This document shows, piece after piece, positions 17,688-25,623 of a stretch of 64,000 bases of DNA. The position numbers and the translations under genes are program-made. Every line of letters starts with the position of its first letter. Within the stretch, counting starts at the first letter, position 1. Under the pieces are notes generated by a model. That model saw only the letters and a list, made by a program, of their open reading frames with translations, did no database searches and was not told the origin of the DNA. The stretch is from contig NZ_WWCS01000003.1 in assembly GCF_009857535.1 (NCBI RefSeq), positions 372,001 through 436,000 of the forward strand. Direction: 5' to 3'. The stretch comes from Duganella margarita (GTDB lineage Bacteria; Pseudomonadota; Gammaproteobacteria; Burkholderiales; Burkholderiaceae_D).

Positions 17688-19886
17688 ATGATCAAACTGT
17701 CGAAGATGCACAAGCGCCTGCTGGCGCTGAGCGCTGTTCTGCCTATCGGTTCCGCCCTGGCGCAGACCGATGCCGCCAGCACCACCCAGCCACAGCTGGA
17801 AACCGTGACCGTGACCGCTCAGCGTCGCGCGGAAAACATCAAGGATGTGCCGGTCTCCGTGACCATGCTGTCCGGTGAAAAACTGGACGTGCTGCTGTCC
17901 GGCGGCCAGGACATCCGCTTCCTGGCAGGCAAAGTGCCTTCGCTGAACGTGGAATCGTCGAACGGCCGTACCTTCCCGCGCTTCTACATCCGCGGCTACG
18001 GCAACACCGACTTCTCGACCTTCGCCTCGCAGCCCGTGTCGCTGATCTATGACGATGTGGTGCAAGAGAACGGTATCCTGAAAGGCTTCCCGGTGTTCGA
18101 CGTGGCCGGCGTGGAAGTGCTGCGCGGCCCGCAGGGCACGCTGTTCGGCCGCAATACCCCGGCCGGTGTGGTCAAGTTTGATTCGGCCAAGCCGAACCTG
18201 GACAAGATCGAAGGCTACTACAGCGCGTCGCTGGCCACCCACAAGACTTCCAGCGTGGAAGCCGCCGCCAACATTCCGCTGTCGAGCGAATGGGCAATGC
18301 GCGTGTCGACCCTGCGCCAGCACCGCGACGACTTCGTTGACAACACCTTCACCAAGCAGAACGATTCGCTGGAAGGCTACAACGAACACGCCGAGCGCGT
18401 CCAGTTCCTGTACAAGCCAAGCACCACCTTCAACGCCCTGTTCAACGTGCACTCGCGCACCACCGACGGCAGCGCCCGTCTGTTCCGCGCCAACATCATC
18501 AAGAAGGGCACCAACGATCTGGTCGACGACTACGACTTCACCAAGATCAGCACCAACGGCCTGAACATGCAGAACCTGCGCACCAACGGCGCCAACGTTC
18601 GCCTGACCTGGGATCTGGGTTCGGTCAAGCTGTTCTCGATCACCGGTTACGAAGGCGTGGACAACTACTACAGCCGCGGCGACATCGACGGCGGCACGCC
18701 GAGCGGCCCAGGCTTCATTCCGTTCCAGGTGCAAACCGGTGGCGGGCTGAGCGGCCTGAAGCAGTACACCCAGGAATTCCGCGTGGAGTCGAAAAACCCG
18801 GGTCCGCTGAACTGGCAGACCGGCGTCTACTACTTCAAGGAAAGCGGCGACGGCTACAGCGACAACTTCGACAGCAACACCCAGCTGCAGACCTCGCACC
18901 TGGCCAGCCATCAGAACAACGAAGCCTACGCGGTGTTCGGTTCGGTATCGTATGACGTGTCGAGCGACTTCACCGTGCGCGGCGGCGTGCGCTACACCCA
19001 CGACCAGAAAGACTTCCGTACCGTGTCGGCAGTCAACGTGGTCCAGGTCGGCGCCACCTCGGTGGACGAAAGCAAGAATAAGGCGAACTGGGACCTGAGC
19101 GGCACCTACAAGCTGAACAAGGATGTCAGCGCCTACGCCCGCGTGGCGACCGGTTTCCGTGCACCATCGATCGCAGCGGCGTCGGCGTCGGTGCCGATCA
19201 CCGTGGCCGATGCGGAAACCATCACCTCGTATGAAGCCGGCATCAAGGCCGACCTGTTCAACCGCCGCGCCCGCGCGTCGCTGAGCGTGTTCGACTTCGA
19301 AGTCAAGAACCAGCAGCTGACCGTGGTGGGCGGTAACTCCAACGTTACCAAGCTGATCAACGCTGCCAAGAGCAAGGGCCGTGGCCTGGAAGGCGAGATC
19401 GAAGGCTTCATCACGCCTGACTTCAAGACCACGCTGAGCGGTTCGTACAACTTCACCAAGATCGAAGATCCAAACCTGTACGTGGCAAAATGCGCACAGT
19501 GCACGATCACCGATCCGATCGGCGCCAACGGCCTGGTCTCGATCAACGGCAACCCGCTGCCGCAGGCAGCCAAGTGGATCTTCAACGCCACCGCGCGTTA
19601 CAACTGGCCACTGGCGAACGGCAACCTGTTCGTGCTGACCGACTGGTCGTACCGCAGCAAAGTGAACTTCTTCCTGTATGAAGCGAAAGAGTTCACCGGC
19701 AAAGCCCTGACCGAAGGCGGCCTGCGCACCGGTTACAACTGGGATGGCGGCAAGTATGAAGTCGCAGCCTTCGTGCGCAACATCACCGACAAGCAACAAG
19801 TCATCGGCGCGATCGACTTCAACAACCTGACCGGCTTCGTCAACGAGCCACGTCAGTTTGGCGTGCAATTCCGCGGCAACTTCTAA
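17688..19886 (+). CDS. TonB-dependent outer-membrane receptor
   Basis: 732 residues. The signal peptide ends near SALAQ (about 26). A TonB-box-like ETVTVTAQRR segment is followed by a plug domain with VEVLRGPQGTLFGRNTPAGVV and then a beta-barrel that closes in a terminal phenylalanine (FGVQFRGNF). No FecA-type signalling extension is present. It imports an unknown ligand at the expense of the TonB/ExbBD system. The ligand could be a siderophore, a carbohydrate or another nutrient, and the neighbours give no clue. A short plug and no SusD partner argue against the Bacteroidetes SusC type. Confidence 0.93.
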   Translation: MIKLSKMHKRLLALSAVLPIGSALAQTDAASTTQPQLETVTVTAQRRAENIKDVPVSVTMLSGEKLDVLLSGGQDIRFLAGKVPSLNVESSNGRTFPRFYIRGYGNTDFSTFASQPVSLIYDDVVQENGILKGFPVFDVAGVEVLRGPQGTLFGRNTPAGVVKFDSAKPNLDKIEGYYSASLATHKTSSVEAAANIPLSSEWAMRVSTLRQHRDDFVDNTFTKQNDSLEGYNEHAERVQFLYKPSTTFNALFNVHSRTTDGSARLFRANIIKKGTNDLVDDYDFTKISTNGLNMQNLRTNGANVRLTWDLGSVKLFSITGYEGVDNYYSRGDIDGGTPSGPGFIPFQVQTGGGLSGLKQYTQEFRVESKNPGPLNWQTGVYYFKESGDGYSDNFDSNTQLQTSHLASHQNNEAYAVFGSVSYDVSSDFTVRGGVRYTHDQKDFRTVSAVNVVQVGATSVDESKNKANWDLSGTYKLNKDVSAYARVATGFRAPSIAAASASVPITVADAETITSYEAGIKADLFNRRARASLSVFDFEVKNQQLTVVGGNSNVTKLINAAKSKGRGLEGEIEGFITPDFKTTLSGSYNFTKIEDPNLYVAKCAQCTITDPIGANGLVSINGNPLPQAAKWIFNATARYNWPLANGNLFVLTDWSYRSKVNFFLYEAKEFTGKALTEGGLRTGYNWDGGKYEVAAFVRNITDKQQVIGAIDFNNLTGFVNEPRQFGVQFRGNF

Positions 19887-19903
19887 GAAATTGCCGTTCA
19901 GCC

Positions 19904-19932
19904 TAGACAGCTGAAAACGGGCCGTATATAAT
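19904..19932 (+). promoter_or_regulatory. Strong sigma70 promoter of tRNA-Asn copy 4
   Basis: TAGACA (19904-19909), a 17-base spacer and a perfect TATAAT (19927-19932), then a GC-rich discriminator GCGGCC typical of growth-rate-controlled stable-RNA promoters. Confidence 0.85.
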
Positions 19933-19943
19933 GCGGCCTCTTT

Positions 19944-20019
19944 TCCCTGATAGCTCAGTTGGTAGAGCGACGGACTGTTAATCCGCAGGTCCCTGGTTCG
20001 AGTCCAGGTCGGGGAGCCA
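19944..20019 (+). tRNA. tRNA-Asn(GTT), copy 4
   Basis: Identical to copies 1 and 3, with GTT at 19977-19979 and an encoded CCA. It has its own promoter and terminator, about 6.3 kb from copy 3. Confidence 0.97.
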
Positions 20020-20027
20020 GAATAAAG

Positions 20028-20058
20028 AAAAGCCCAATCCTTACAGGTTGGGCTTTTT
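20028..20058 (+). terminator. Intrinsic terminator after tRNA-Asn copy 4
   Basis: AAAAGCCCAA and TTGGGCTTTT arms close a short loop and end in five Ts. Confidence 0.85.
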
Positions 20059-20125
20059 GTATTTCCGGCCGGTTTTTTGCTGGGCAGGACGTCGCCGCAG
20101 ACCGGCGCCGTCTGCTCAGGCGGGC

Positions 20126-20455
20126 TTACAGGCGTTTCACCTGCAAGGTTTGCGCCGGCGTCTGAATGGTGAACAGGCGGTCGATGTTGGGATGTTTGCC
20201 GGGATTGGCGCGGGCGTCCTGCGTGTGTTCGGCATAGATCTTCAGGCCAAGCGTTGCCGCTTCTGGGGTAATCGCGCCAAGCGTTTCGGCCAGCCAGGCA
20301 TACACCCGCAGCGATCCCGCCTGGCCTGGTTTATTTTCGATCTTTGCTACTGGCGTGCCGGACTGGTCGATTAGTTCGATGGCTGCCACTGTATCCATTG
20401 CAGGAAGCAAGGCCAGGTTGTCGGAAAATTTATCGTTGAAGCTTGGTAGTTGCAT
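20126..20455 (-). CDS. DUF2322 family protein
   Basis: 109 residues, small and soluble. The HTQDARANPGKHPNIDRLF segment near the C-terminus is what I recognise as the DUF2322 signature. The N-terminal half is a strand-rich LLPAMDTVAAIELID region. The function is unknown. It stands alone on the minus strand between a tRNA terminator and the quinone reductase terminator, so it is probably monocistronic. Confidence 0.65.
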   Translation of the reverse strand: MQLPSFNDKFSDNLALLPAMDTVAAIELIDQSGTPVAKIENKPGQAGSLRVYAWLAETLGAITPEAATLGLKIYAEHTQDARANPGKHPNIDRLFTIQTPAQTLQVKRL

Positions 20456-20510
20456 AGAGACTCTTACACGTGTTCATGGGTTAAAAACGGTATTTTGTCA
20501 TATGCGGAAG

Positions 20511-20542
20511 AAAAGAGGCCCGTGAGCATTCACGGGCCTTTT
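20511..20542. terminator. Bidirectional intrinsic terminator
   Basis: GGCCCGTGA and TCACGGGCC form a perfect nine-base-pair stem with a GCAT loop, flanked by AAAAGA on one side and TTTT on the other. On the minus strand it ends the quinone reductase gene. Confidence 0.8.
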
Positions 20543-20564
20543 GCGTTTGGACGCGGATTACTTA

Positions 20565-21119
20565 TTACTTGGCCAGACGGCCGGCGATGTCAGCCACGCG
20601 CTTGCCGTAGGCTTTGGCAGTGTCCAGGTCTCCTTGCGGGATTTCTTCCACACTAGCGTCCGATGGCGATTGCACCAGCAGGCCGACCGAGCCGCCCAGG
20701 TTGTTGATGTCGGTGCGTTGTGCGGCCTTGGTATTGGCCGGTGGCAGGCCCAGGCTGACCCAGATGCCACCGTGCTGCGACGCCAGCGTTTGCAGGGCGA
20801 TCAGCGAGACTTGTTTGTCGCCGTTGAAGCTGGCGCTGTTGGTGAAGCCGCCGAACACCTTGTCCTGCCACGCGCGGCCGAACCACGGCTTGGAGGTGGC
20901 GTCGGCAAATTTCTTGAACTGCCAGCTCGGGCTGCCCATATAGGTCGGGGTGCCGAAGATGATGGCGTCAGCTGCCTGCAGTTTTTCCCAGCCGCCTTCC
21001 GGCAGGTTGCCTTCGGCATCGATGGCCAGCAGCTCGCCGCCGGCGCCTTCGCTCACGTACTCGGCGACCCGCTTGGTGTGGCCGTAGCCGGAATGGTAGA
21101 CAACGATAGTCTTGCTCAT
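20565..21119 (-). CDS. Flavodoxin-like NAD(P)H:quinone oxidoreductase (WrbA-like)
   Basis: 184 residues. The phosphate-binding loop SGYGHTKRVAEYV near the N-terminus and the FGTPTYMGSPSWQFKKFAD block fit FMN-binding flavodoxin-fold quinone reductases of the WrbA/NQO type IV group. The enzyme would reduce quinones by two electrons with NAD(P)H. It is slightly shorter than E. coli WrbA (198). I start at the ATG at 21119, preceded by AAGGGC; a longer frame adds 15 residues without a ribosome site. It is divergent from poxB with about 200 bases between. Confidence 0.87.
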   Translation of the reverse strand: MSKTIVVYHSGYGHTKRVAEYVSEGAGGELLAIDAEGNLPEGGWEKLQAADAIIFGTPTYMGSPSWQFKKFADATSKPWFGRAWQDKVFGGFTNSASFNGDKQVSLIALQTLASQHGGIWVSLGLPPANTKAAQRTDINNLGGSVGLLVQSPSDASVEEIPQGDLDTAKAYGKRVADIAGRLAK

Positions 21120-21320
21120 ATATGCCCTTGTGTGGATGTTGGATTCTGAAGTGTAAAGCACCAATACCGGACTCGTAAGTACGCACCCAAAAGTTAGTGC
21201 TGGCTACTGCCCATGTGAGGATTGGAGCGTGCGCCACGGATGGCTACACTCAGCAATGATACTACCCGGCAGTAATCATGCTATCTGCCTATTGTTAGAC
21301 TTTTCCCTGGAGATTCGACT

Positions 21321-23042
21321 ATGAGTGGTACGGCAGCAGACTATCTGGCACAGACTCTGGCCCAGGCCGGCGTTAAGCGCATCTACGGCGTGGTGGGTGA
21401 TTCCCTGAACGGTTTTACCGATGCGCTGCGGCGCCGGAAAGAGATCGACTGGATCCATATGCGCCACGAGGAGGGCGCGGCGTTTGCCGCCGGCGCCGAA
21501 GCCCATCTGACCGGCGAACTGGCGGTTTGCGCCGGCAGTTGCGGCCCCGGCAACCTGCATCTGATTAACGGCCTGTTTGATTGCCAGCGCAGCGGCGTGC
21601 CGGTGCTGGCGATTGCCGCGCATATTCCGAGCAGCGAGATCGGCATCGATTATTTCCAGTCCACCCATCCCGAAAGCCTGTTCAAGGAGTGCAGCCACTA
21701 CGTCGAGCTGGTGTCGAACCCCGCCATGCTGCCGCAAGTCCTGCAGCGGGCAATGCGGGTGGCGGTGGCCAGGCGTGGCGTGGCGGTGGTGGTGATTCCT
21801 GGCGACGTGGCCCTGAGCAAGTTGGACGCCAAGCCGCCACATTGGCTGCTGCCAGCGCCGCCGGTGGTATTGCCGGCCGCGACCGAGATCGATCAACTGG
21901 CCGCGTTGCTGAACGGCGCGGAGCGGGTAGCGCTGTTCTGCGGCGCCGGTTGTGCCGGCGCGCACGCGGAAATCATGCAACTGGCGCACACGCTGCAAGC
22001 GCCGATTGTGCATACCTTGCGCGGCAAGGAGCATCTGGAATACGACAATCCCTACGATGTCGGCATGACCGGCCTGGTCGGCTTTGCCTCCGGCTACAAG
22101 GCCATGAAGCGGTGCGACACCCTGCTGATACTCGGCGCCGATTTTCCCTATCGCCAGTTCTTCCCGGAGCAGGCGAAGATCGCCCAGGTCGACCTGCGGC
22201 CGGAAGCGCTGGGCAACCGTTGTCCGTTGACGCTGGGATTGCTTGGCGGCGTTAAGGACACGCTGGATGCGCTGCTGCCGAAGCTGGCCGTCAAGAGCGA
22301 TAGCAGCTTCCTGCACAGCGCGCAGGAAGATTATGTGACGGCGCGCAAGGATCTGGACAGCCTGGCCGAGCTTGATGAAAGCACGCGCACGATTCATCCG
22401 CAGGCCGTCACCCGGCTGGTCAGCGAGCTGGCGGCGGACGATGCCATCTTTACGTGCGACGTTGGCACGCCGATCGCGTGGACGGCGCGCTATCTGAAGG
22501 TCAACGGCAAGCGGCGCATCGTCGGCTCGTTCAACCATGGTTCGATGGCCAACGCCATGCTGCACGCCATCGGCGCGCAGGTATCGCATCCCGACCGCCA
22601 GGTGATTTCCTTCTCCGGCGATGGCGGTTTTTCGATGATGATGGGCGAGTTTGTCACGCTTTTGCAGCTGGGACTGCCGGTGAAAATCATCCTGCTCAAC
22701 AACGGCACGCTGGGCTTTGTTGAAATGGAGATGAAGGCCAATGGCTTCCTCGATACCGGCTGCGATTTGCATAATCCTAATTTCGCGGCAATGGCGGAGG
22801 CGATGGGCATCAAGGGCATCCGGGTCGAGCAGCCGGGCGAGCTGGAGTCGGCCATCCGGGAGGCCCTGGCGCATGACGGTCCGGCGCTGGTGGACGTGGT
22901 CAGCGCCCGCCAGGAACTGATCATGCCGCCGACTACCACAGCGGAGGAAGCCGGCAAATTCGGCCTGTTCATGCTGAAGGCGGTGATGGACGGCCGCGCC
23001 GCCGAGCTCATCGACCTGGCGAAGGTGAATCTGCTGCGCTAA
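21321..23042 (+). CDS. poxB: Pyruvate dehydrogenase (quinone), pyruvate oxidase
   Basis: Thiamine-diphosphate enzyme that decarboxylates pyruvate to acetate and passes electrons to membrane quinones. It has 573 residues, matching the usual 572. The catalytic glutamate region [14 protein letters not shown] is near 51-64. The FAD-domain and C-terminal ThDP motif SGDGGFSMM...NNGTLGF are present. The last 25 residues form the amphipathic tail used for membrane binding. CTGGAG precedes the start. The family is often expressed in stationary phase under RpoS, but I cannot show that here. The nearby quinone reductase and GST suggest a redox theme without proof of common control. Confidence 0.93.
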   Translation: MSGTAADYLAQTLAQAGVKRIYGVVGDSLNGFTDALRRRKEIDWIHMRHEEGAAFAAGAEAHLTGELAVCAGSCGPGNLHLINGLFDCQRSGVPVLAIAAHIPSSEIGIDYFQSTHPESLFKECSHYVELVSNPAMLPQVLQRAMRVAVARRGVAVVVIPGDVALSKLDAKPPHWLLPAPPVVLPAATEIDQLAALLNGAERVALFCGAGCAGAHAEIMQLAHTLQAPIVHTLRGKEHLEYDNPYDVGMTGLVGFASGYKAMKRCDTLLILGADFPYRQFFPEQAKIAQVDLRPEALGNRCPLTLGLLGGVKDTLDALLPKLAVKSDSSFLHSAQEDYVTARKDLDSLAELDESTRTIHPQAVTRLVSELAADDAIFTCDVGTPIAWTARYLKVNGKRRIVGSFNHGSMANAMLHAIGAQVSHPDRQVISFSGDGGFSMMMGEFVTLLQLGLPVKIILLNNGTLGFVEMEMKANGFLDTGCDLHNPNFAAMAEAMGIKGIRVEQPGELESAIREALAHDGPALVDVVSARQELIMPPTTTAEEAGKFGLFMLKAVMDGRAAELIDLAKVNLLR

Positions 23043-23130
23043 TGGCGGGTGGCGCGGATGGGGGGGCCTCAGCACGTTTGGCGCGCTTCGGTGATAATCG
23101 GGCTATCTTTTCTTTTGAGAGCCCGCATCC

Positions 23131-23835
23131 ATGAGCGATCTGTCCGCATTCCCTATCACAGGCAAATGGCCTGCCCAGCATCCTGAGCGCATTCAGCTGT
23201 ACTCGTTGCCGACGCCGAATGGCGTGAAGGTATCGATTGCGCTGGAGGAAACCGGGCTGGCCTACGAGCCGCATCTGGTCAGCTTTGAGAGCAACGATCA
23301 GATGTCGCCGGAATTCCTGTCGCTGAATCCGAACAACAAGATTCCCGCCATCCTCGATCCGAACGGTCCGGACGGCAAGCCGCTGGCGCTGTTCGAGTCC
23401 GGCGCGATTCTGCTGTATATCGCCGACAAGACCGGCCAGCTGATTCCGCAGGATGGGGCTGGTCGCTACGAAACCATCCAGTGGCTGATGTTCCAGATGG
23501 GCGGCGTGGGCCCGATGTTCGGCCAGGTGGGCTTCTTCCACAAGTTTGCCGGCAAGGATTACGAGGACAAGCGTCCGCGTGATCGTTACATCAACGAAGC
23601 CAGGCGTCTGCTGGGCGTGCTGGAGCAGCGCCTGGAAGGCCGTGCGTGGATCATGGGCGATACCTACACCATCGCCGACATCGCTATTTTCCCGTGGATT
23701 CGCAATCTGGTCGGCTTCTACGGCGCTGGCGATCTGGTGGAGTTCAGCAAGTTTGCCAATGTGCAGCGCGTGCTGGCGGCCTTCGTTGCCCGTCCGGCCG
23801 TGGCAAAAGGCCTGGAAATCCCCAAGCGCGGTTAA
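23131..23835 (+). CDS. Nu-class glutathione S-transferase (YghU/YfcG-like)
   Basis: 234 residues. The N-terminal thioredoxin fold carries TPNGVKVSIALEE, with the T-P-N motif (about 28-30) used by the nu-class disulphide-bond reductases YfcG and YghU. The C-terminal helical domain contains MGDTYTIADIAIFPW, the GST N-capping box. It probably reduces disulphides or peroxides with glutathione in the cytoplasm. The stop codon is directly followed, with no spacing, by the stop of the convergent gene. Confidence 0.88.
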   Translation: MSDLSAFPITGKWPAQHPERIQLYSLPTPNGVKVSIALEETGLAYEPHLVSFESNDQMSPEFLSLNPNNKIPAILDPNGPDGKPLALFESGAILLYIADKTGQLIPQDGAGRYETIQWLMFQMGGVGPMFGQVGFFHKFAGKDYEDKRPRDRYINEARRLLGVLEQRLEGRAWIMGDTYTIADIAIFPWIRNLVGFYGAGDLVEFSKFANVQRVLAAFVARPAVAKGLEIPKRG

Positions 23836-24582
23836 TTAGTGCGCCGGCGCGCGGCACGCGGCGTCCGTGTCCCAGCGGCCGGAGCAGATGCGCGAGCGGC
23901 ACAGCATGCCTTCGATTACGCCCAGTTGTTTGCAGCGCGCCAGTAGTTGCATGGTGCTGTCGCCGTCCTGGCGCTCCACCACGTCGCGGCTGCGTTCGGG
24001 CGTGACGACAGTCGGCTTGCCGGCGTGGGCCACCAGGGCGGCGAGCAGGGTGACGTCAGTGTCGGCGCTGACTGGCGGCGTGGCTGATGCGCGCGTGGCC
24101 GGCTTGCCTGCCGCCCGAGGCGTTTGAGGGGGCGCGGGAGCCGGCGCTGCATTCGCCGTCCTGGCCGGGTTGGCCGCGTTAGCGACGGCCACCGTCGCTG
24201 CCGTCGGCGTCTCGGGTTCGACCACAGCCTCGTCCGCCGCGACGTTGACGATGGCGGCTGCCTGCGGCGCCTCCGCTATCGGCTGCGCTGGCGCCGCATG
24301 GCGGGGCGCCACGTACGCAGTCGCGCCGCTGCTCTGGCTGCTGCGAAAAGTGTCCGGCGTGATGGTGCGCTCATGCAGCAGCCACGCCATGACGCACATC
24401 GACAGCAGCAACGCAAACAATCCTATCGTCCAGCCATCGATGGTCCAGCCCGGGGCGTTGACAACGCGGACCGGCGCTTTGGCGCCGTGCTCCAGATGCG
24501 CCAGGATGCGTTTGTCTTGCGCCGGGCGAGCTGAGCTGGTGGCGCCGGCCATCAGGTCCGGCTTCGGTTTCGACGTTTCCAC
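23836..24582 (-). CDS. Single-pass membrane protein of unknown function beside the T6SS locus
   Basis: 248 residues from a GTG start at 24582 that has AAGGGGG five bases upstream. The N-terminal ~50 residues are cytoplasmic and basic. One membrane helix (WTIGLFALLLSMCVMAWLLH, about 57-76) follows, then an Ala/Pro/Thr-rich periplasmic linker and a small C-terminal domain with four cysteines (LLARCKQLGVIEGMLCRSRICSGRWDTDAAC). I do not recognise the family. It is divergent from tagX with 90 bases between, so it may be an accessory gene of the secretion locus. A much longer minus-strand frame runs upstream through tagX and tssM, but it is a shadow. Confidence 0.65.
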   Translation of the reverse strand: METSKPKPDLMAGATSSARPAQDKRILAHLEHGAKAPVRVVNAPGWTIDGWTIGLFALLLSMCVMAWLLHERTITPDTFRSSQSSGATAYVAPRHAAPAQPIAEAPQAAAIVNVAADEAVVEPETPTAATVAVANAANPARTANAAPAPAPPQTPRAAGKPATRASATPPVSADTDVTLLAALVAHAGKPTVVTPERSRDVVERQDGDSTMQLLARCKQLGVIEGMLCRSRICSGRWDTDAACRAPAH

Positions 24583-24672
24583 AATATCCCCCTTGCGTTT
24601 GATCTGGCCGATATCGCCGAACTGCGAACGGCCTACGATGCAGTGTCCGGTCTGCGGCAGGGGGCCGTTTTG

Positions 24673-25524
24673 ATGGAGCGCACCATGTTTCTCTTTTCCA
24701 TGCTGTTGTTCTTTGTTTTGACGTGTTTTTGCGCCTGGCTGCTGCTGTTTCCGGCCGGCCGCGAGGTGGTGGTGCAGTCGCTTGGCCTGTTGGGTATCCG
24801 CATGGGACGGCGTTTGCGCGGCGGCTATCAGCAGGGCGTGCAGCAGGCGGCTGGCTTGGGCCGCGAGGCGGGCGGCCGGGTGCATCGTGTATTGAGTTTT
24901 TTGAAGCGGCGCTATCTGCTGTTGCTGGCCGCCATGGTGCTGCTGACGGTGCCGCCGCTGCTGGCACTGATGCTCAGCGGCCGCAGCATGCTTTCCGGCT
25001 ACGACAGCGATACGCACGCCATCAACGATCAGATCGCTGGCCTGTTGCAAGGTGAACAGTTGACCGCACCCGCGCCGCCGCCACCGCTGGTGTTCACCAC
25101 CGCCGAGGTGACGCTGGTGCGGCCGATGCTCGATAGCGCCAACCGCAACTGGCAGCTGCTCGACCCGGCCTTCGCGCAGCGCCTGCTGCTGGTGTTTCGC
25201 ATCATGAAGGAGCGCCACGGCTACGACATGGCGATCCTGGAGGGCTACCGCAGCCCGGAGCGGCAGAATACGCTGGCCGCCGCCGGCCCCAGCGTCACCA
25301 ACGCCAAGGCCTTCCAGAGCTATCACCAGTTCGGCCTGGCCGCCGACTGCGCTTTCCTGCGCGACGGCAAACTGGTGATTTCGGAAAAAGATCCCTGGGC
25401 CATGCGCGGCTACCAGCTGTACGGCGTCGCCGCCGAAGCGGCCGGCCTGACCTGGGGCGGGCGCTGGACCATGATGGACTTCGGCCACAGCGAGTTGCGC
25501 GTGGCGGGCACGGTGAAGAAGTAA
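24673..25524 (+). CDS. tagX: M15-type peptidoglycan peptidase, TagX-like
   Basis: 283 residues. Two N-terminal hydrophobic segments (about 5-25 and 77-95) anchor a periplasmic domain. The M15 zinc site is visible: H218 and D225 in YHQFGLAAD, and H272 in DFGHSE. In Acinetobacter, TagX is an L,D-endopeptidase needed to pass the T6SS membrane complex through the cell wall. The same role fits here, because tssM follows 99 bases downstream. The ATG at 24673 has AGGGGG nine bases ahead; a GTG/ATG further upstream is less well placed. Confidence 0.82.
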   Translation: MERTMFLFSMLLFFVLTCFCAWLLLFPAGREVVVQSLGLLGIRMGRRLRGGYQQGVQQAAGLGREAGGRVHRVLSFLKRRYLLLLAAMVLLTVPPLLALMLSGRSMLSGYDSDTHAINDQIAGLLQGEQLTAPAPPPPLVFTTAEVTLVRPMLDSANRNWQLLDPAFAQRLLLVFRIMKERHGYDMAILEGYRSPERQNTLAAAGPSVTNAKAFQSYHQFGLAADCAFLRDGKLVISEKDPWAMRGYQLYGVAAEAAGLTWGGRWTMMDFGHSELRVAGTVKK

Positions 25525-25623
25525 GCGCCATTGTTCTTGCGCAAGAAATTCCTGCTTTGTTGGTGGCAACATTGACCGGTCCGCCCGCCGCCTGGGCGTC
25601 GCCTTCTTCGCCGGACACCGTCT

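Noticed and set aside
17652..19868. A 738-codon minus-strand frame opposite the TonB receptor
   Set aside because: It mirrors a clear receptor gene and has the composition of an antisense shadow in GC-rich DNA.
21276..23075. A 599-codon minus-strand frame opposite poxB
   Set aside because: Antisense shadow of a complete, well-conserved enzyme.
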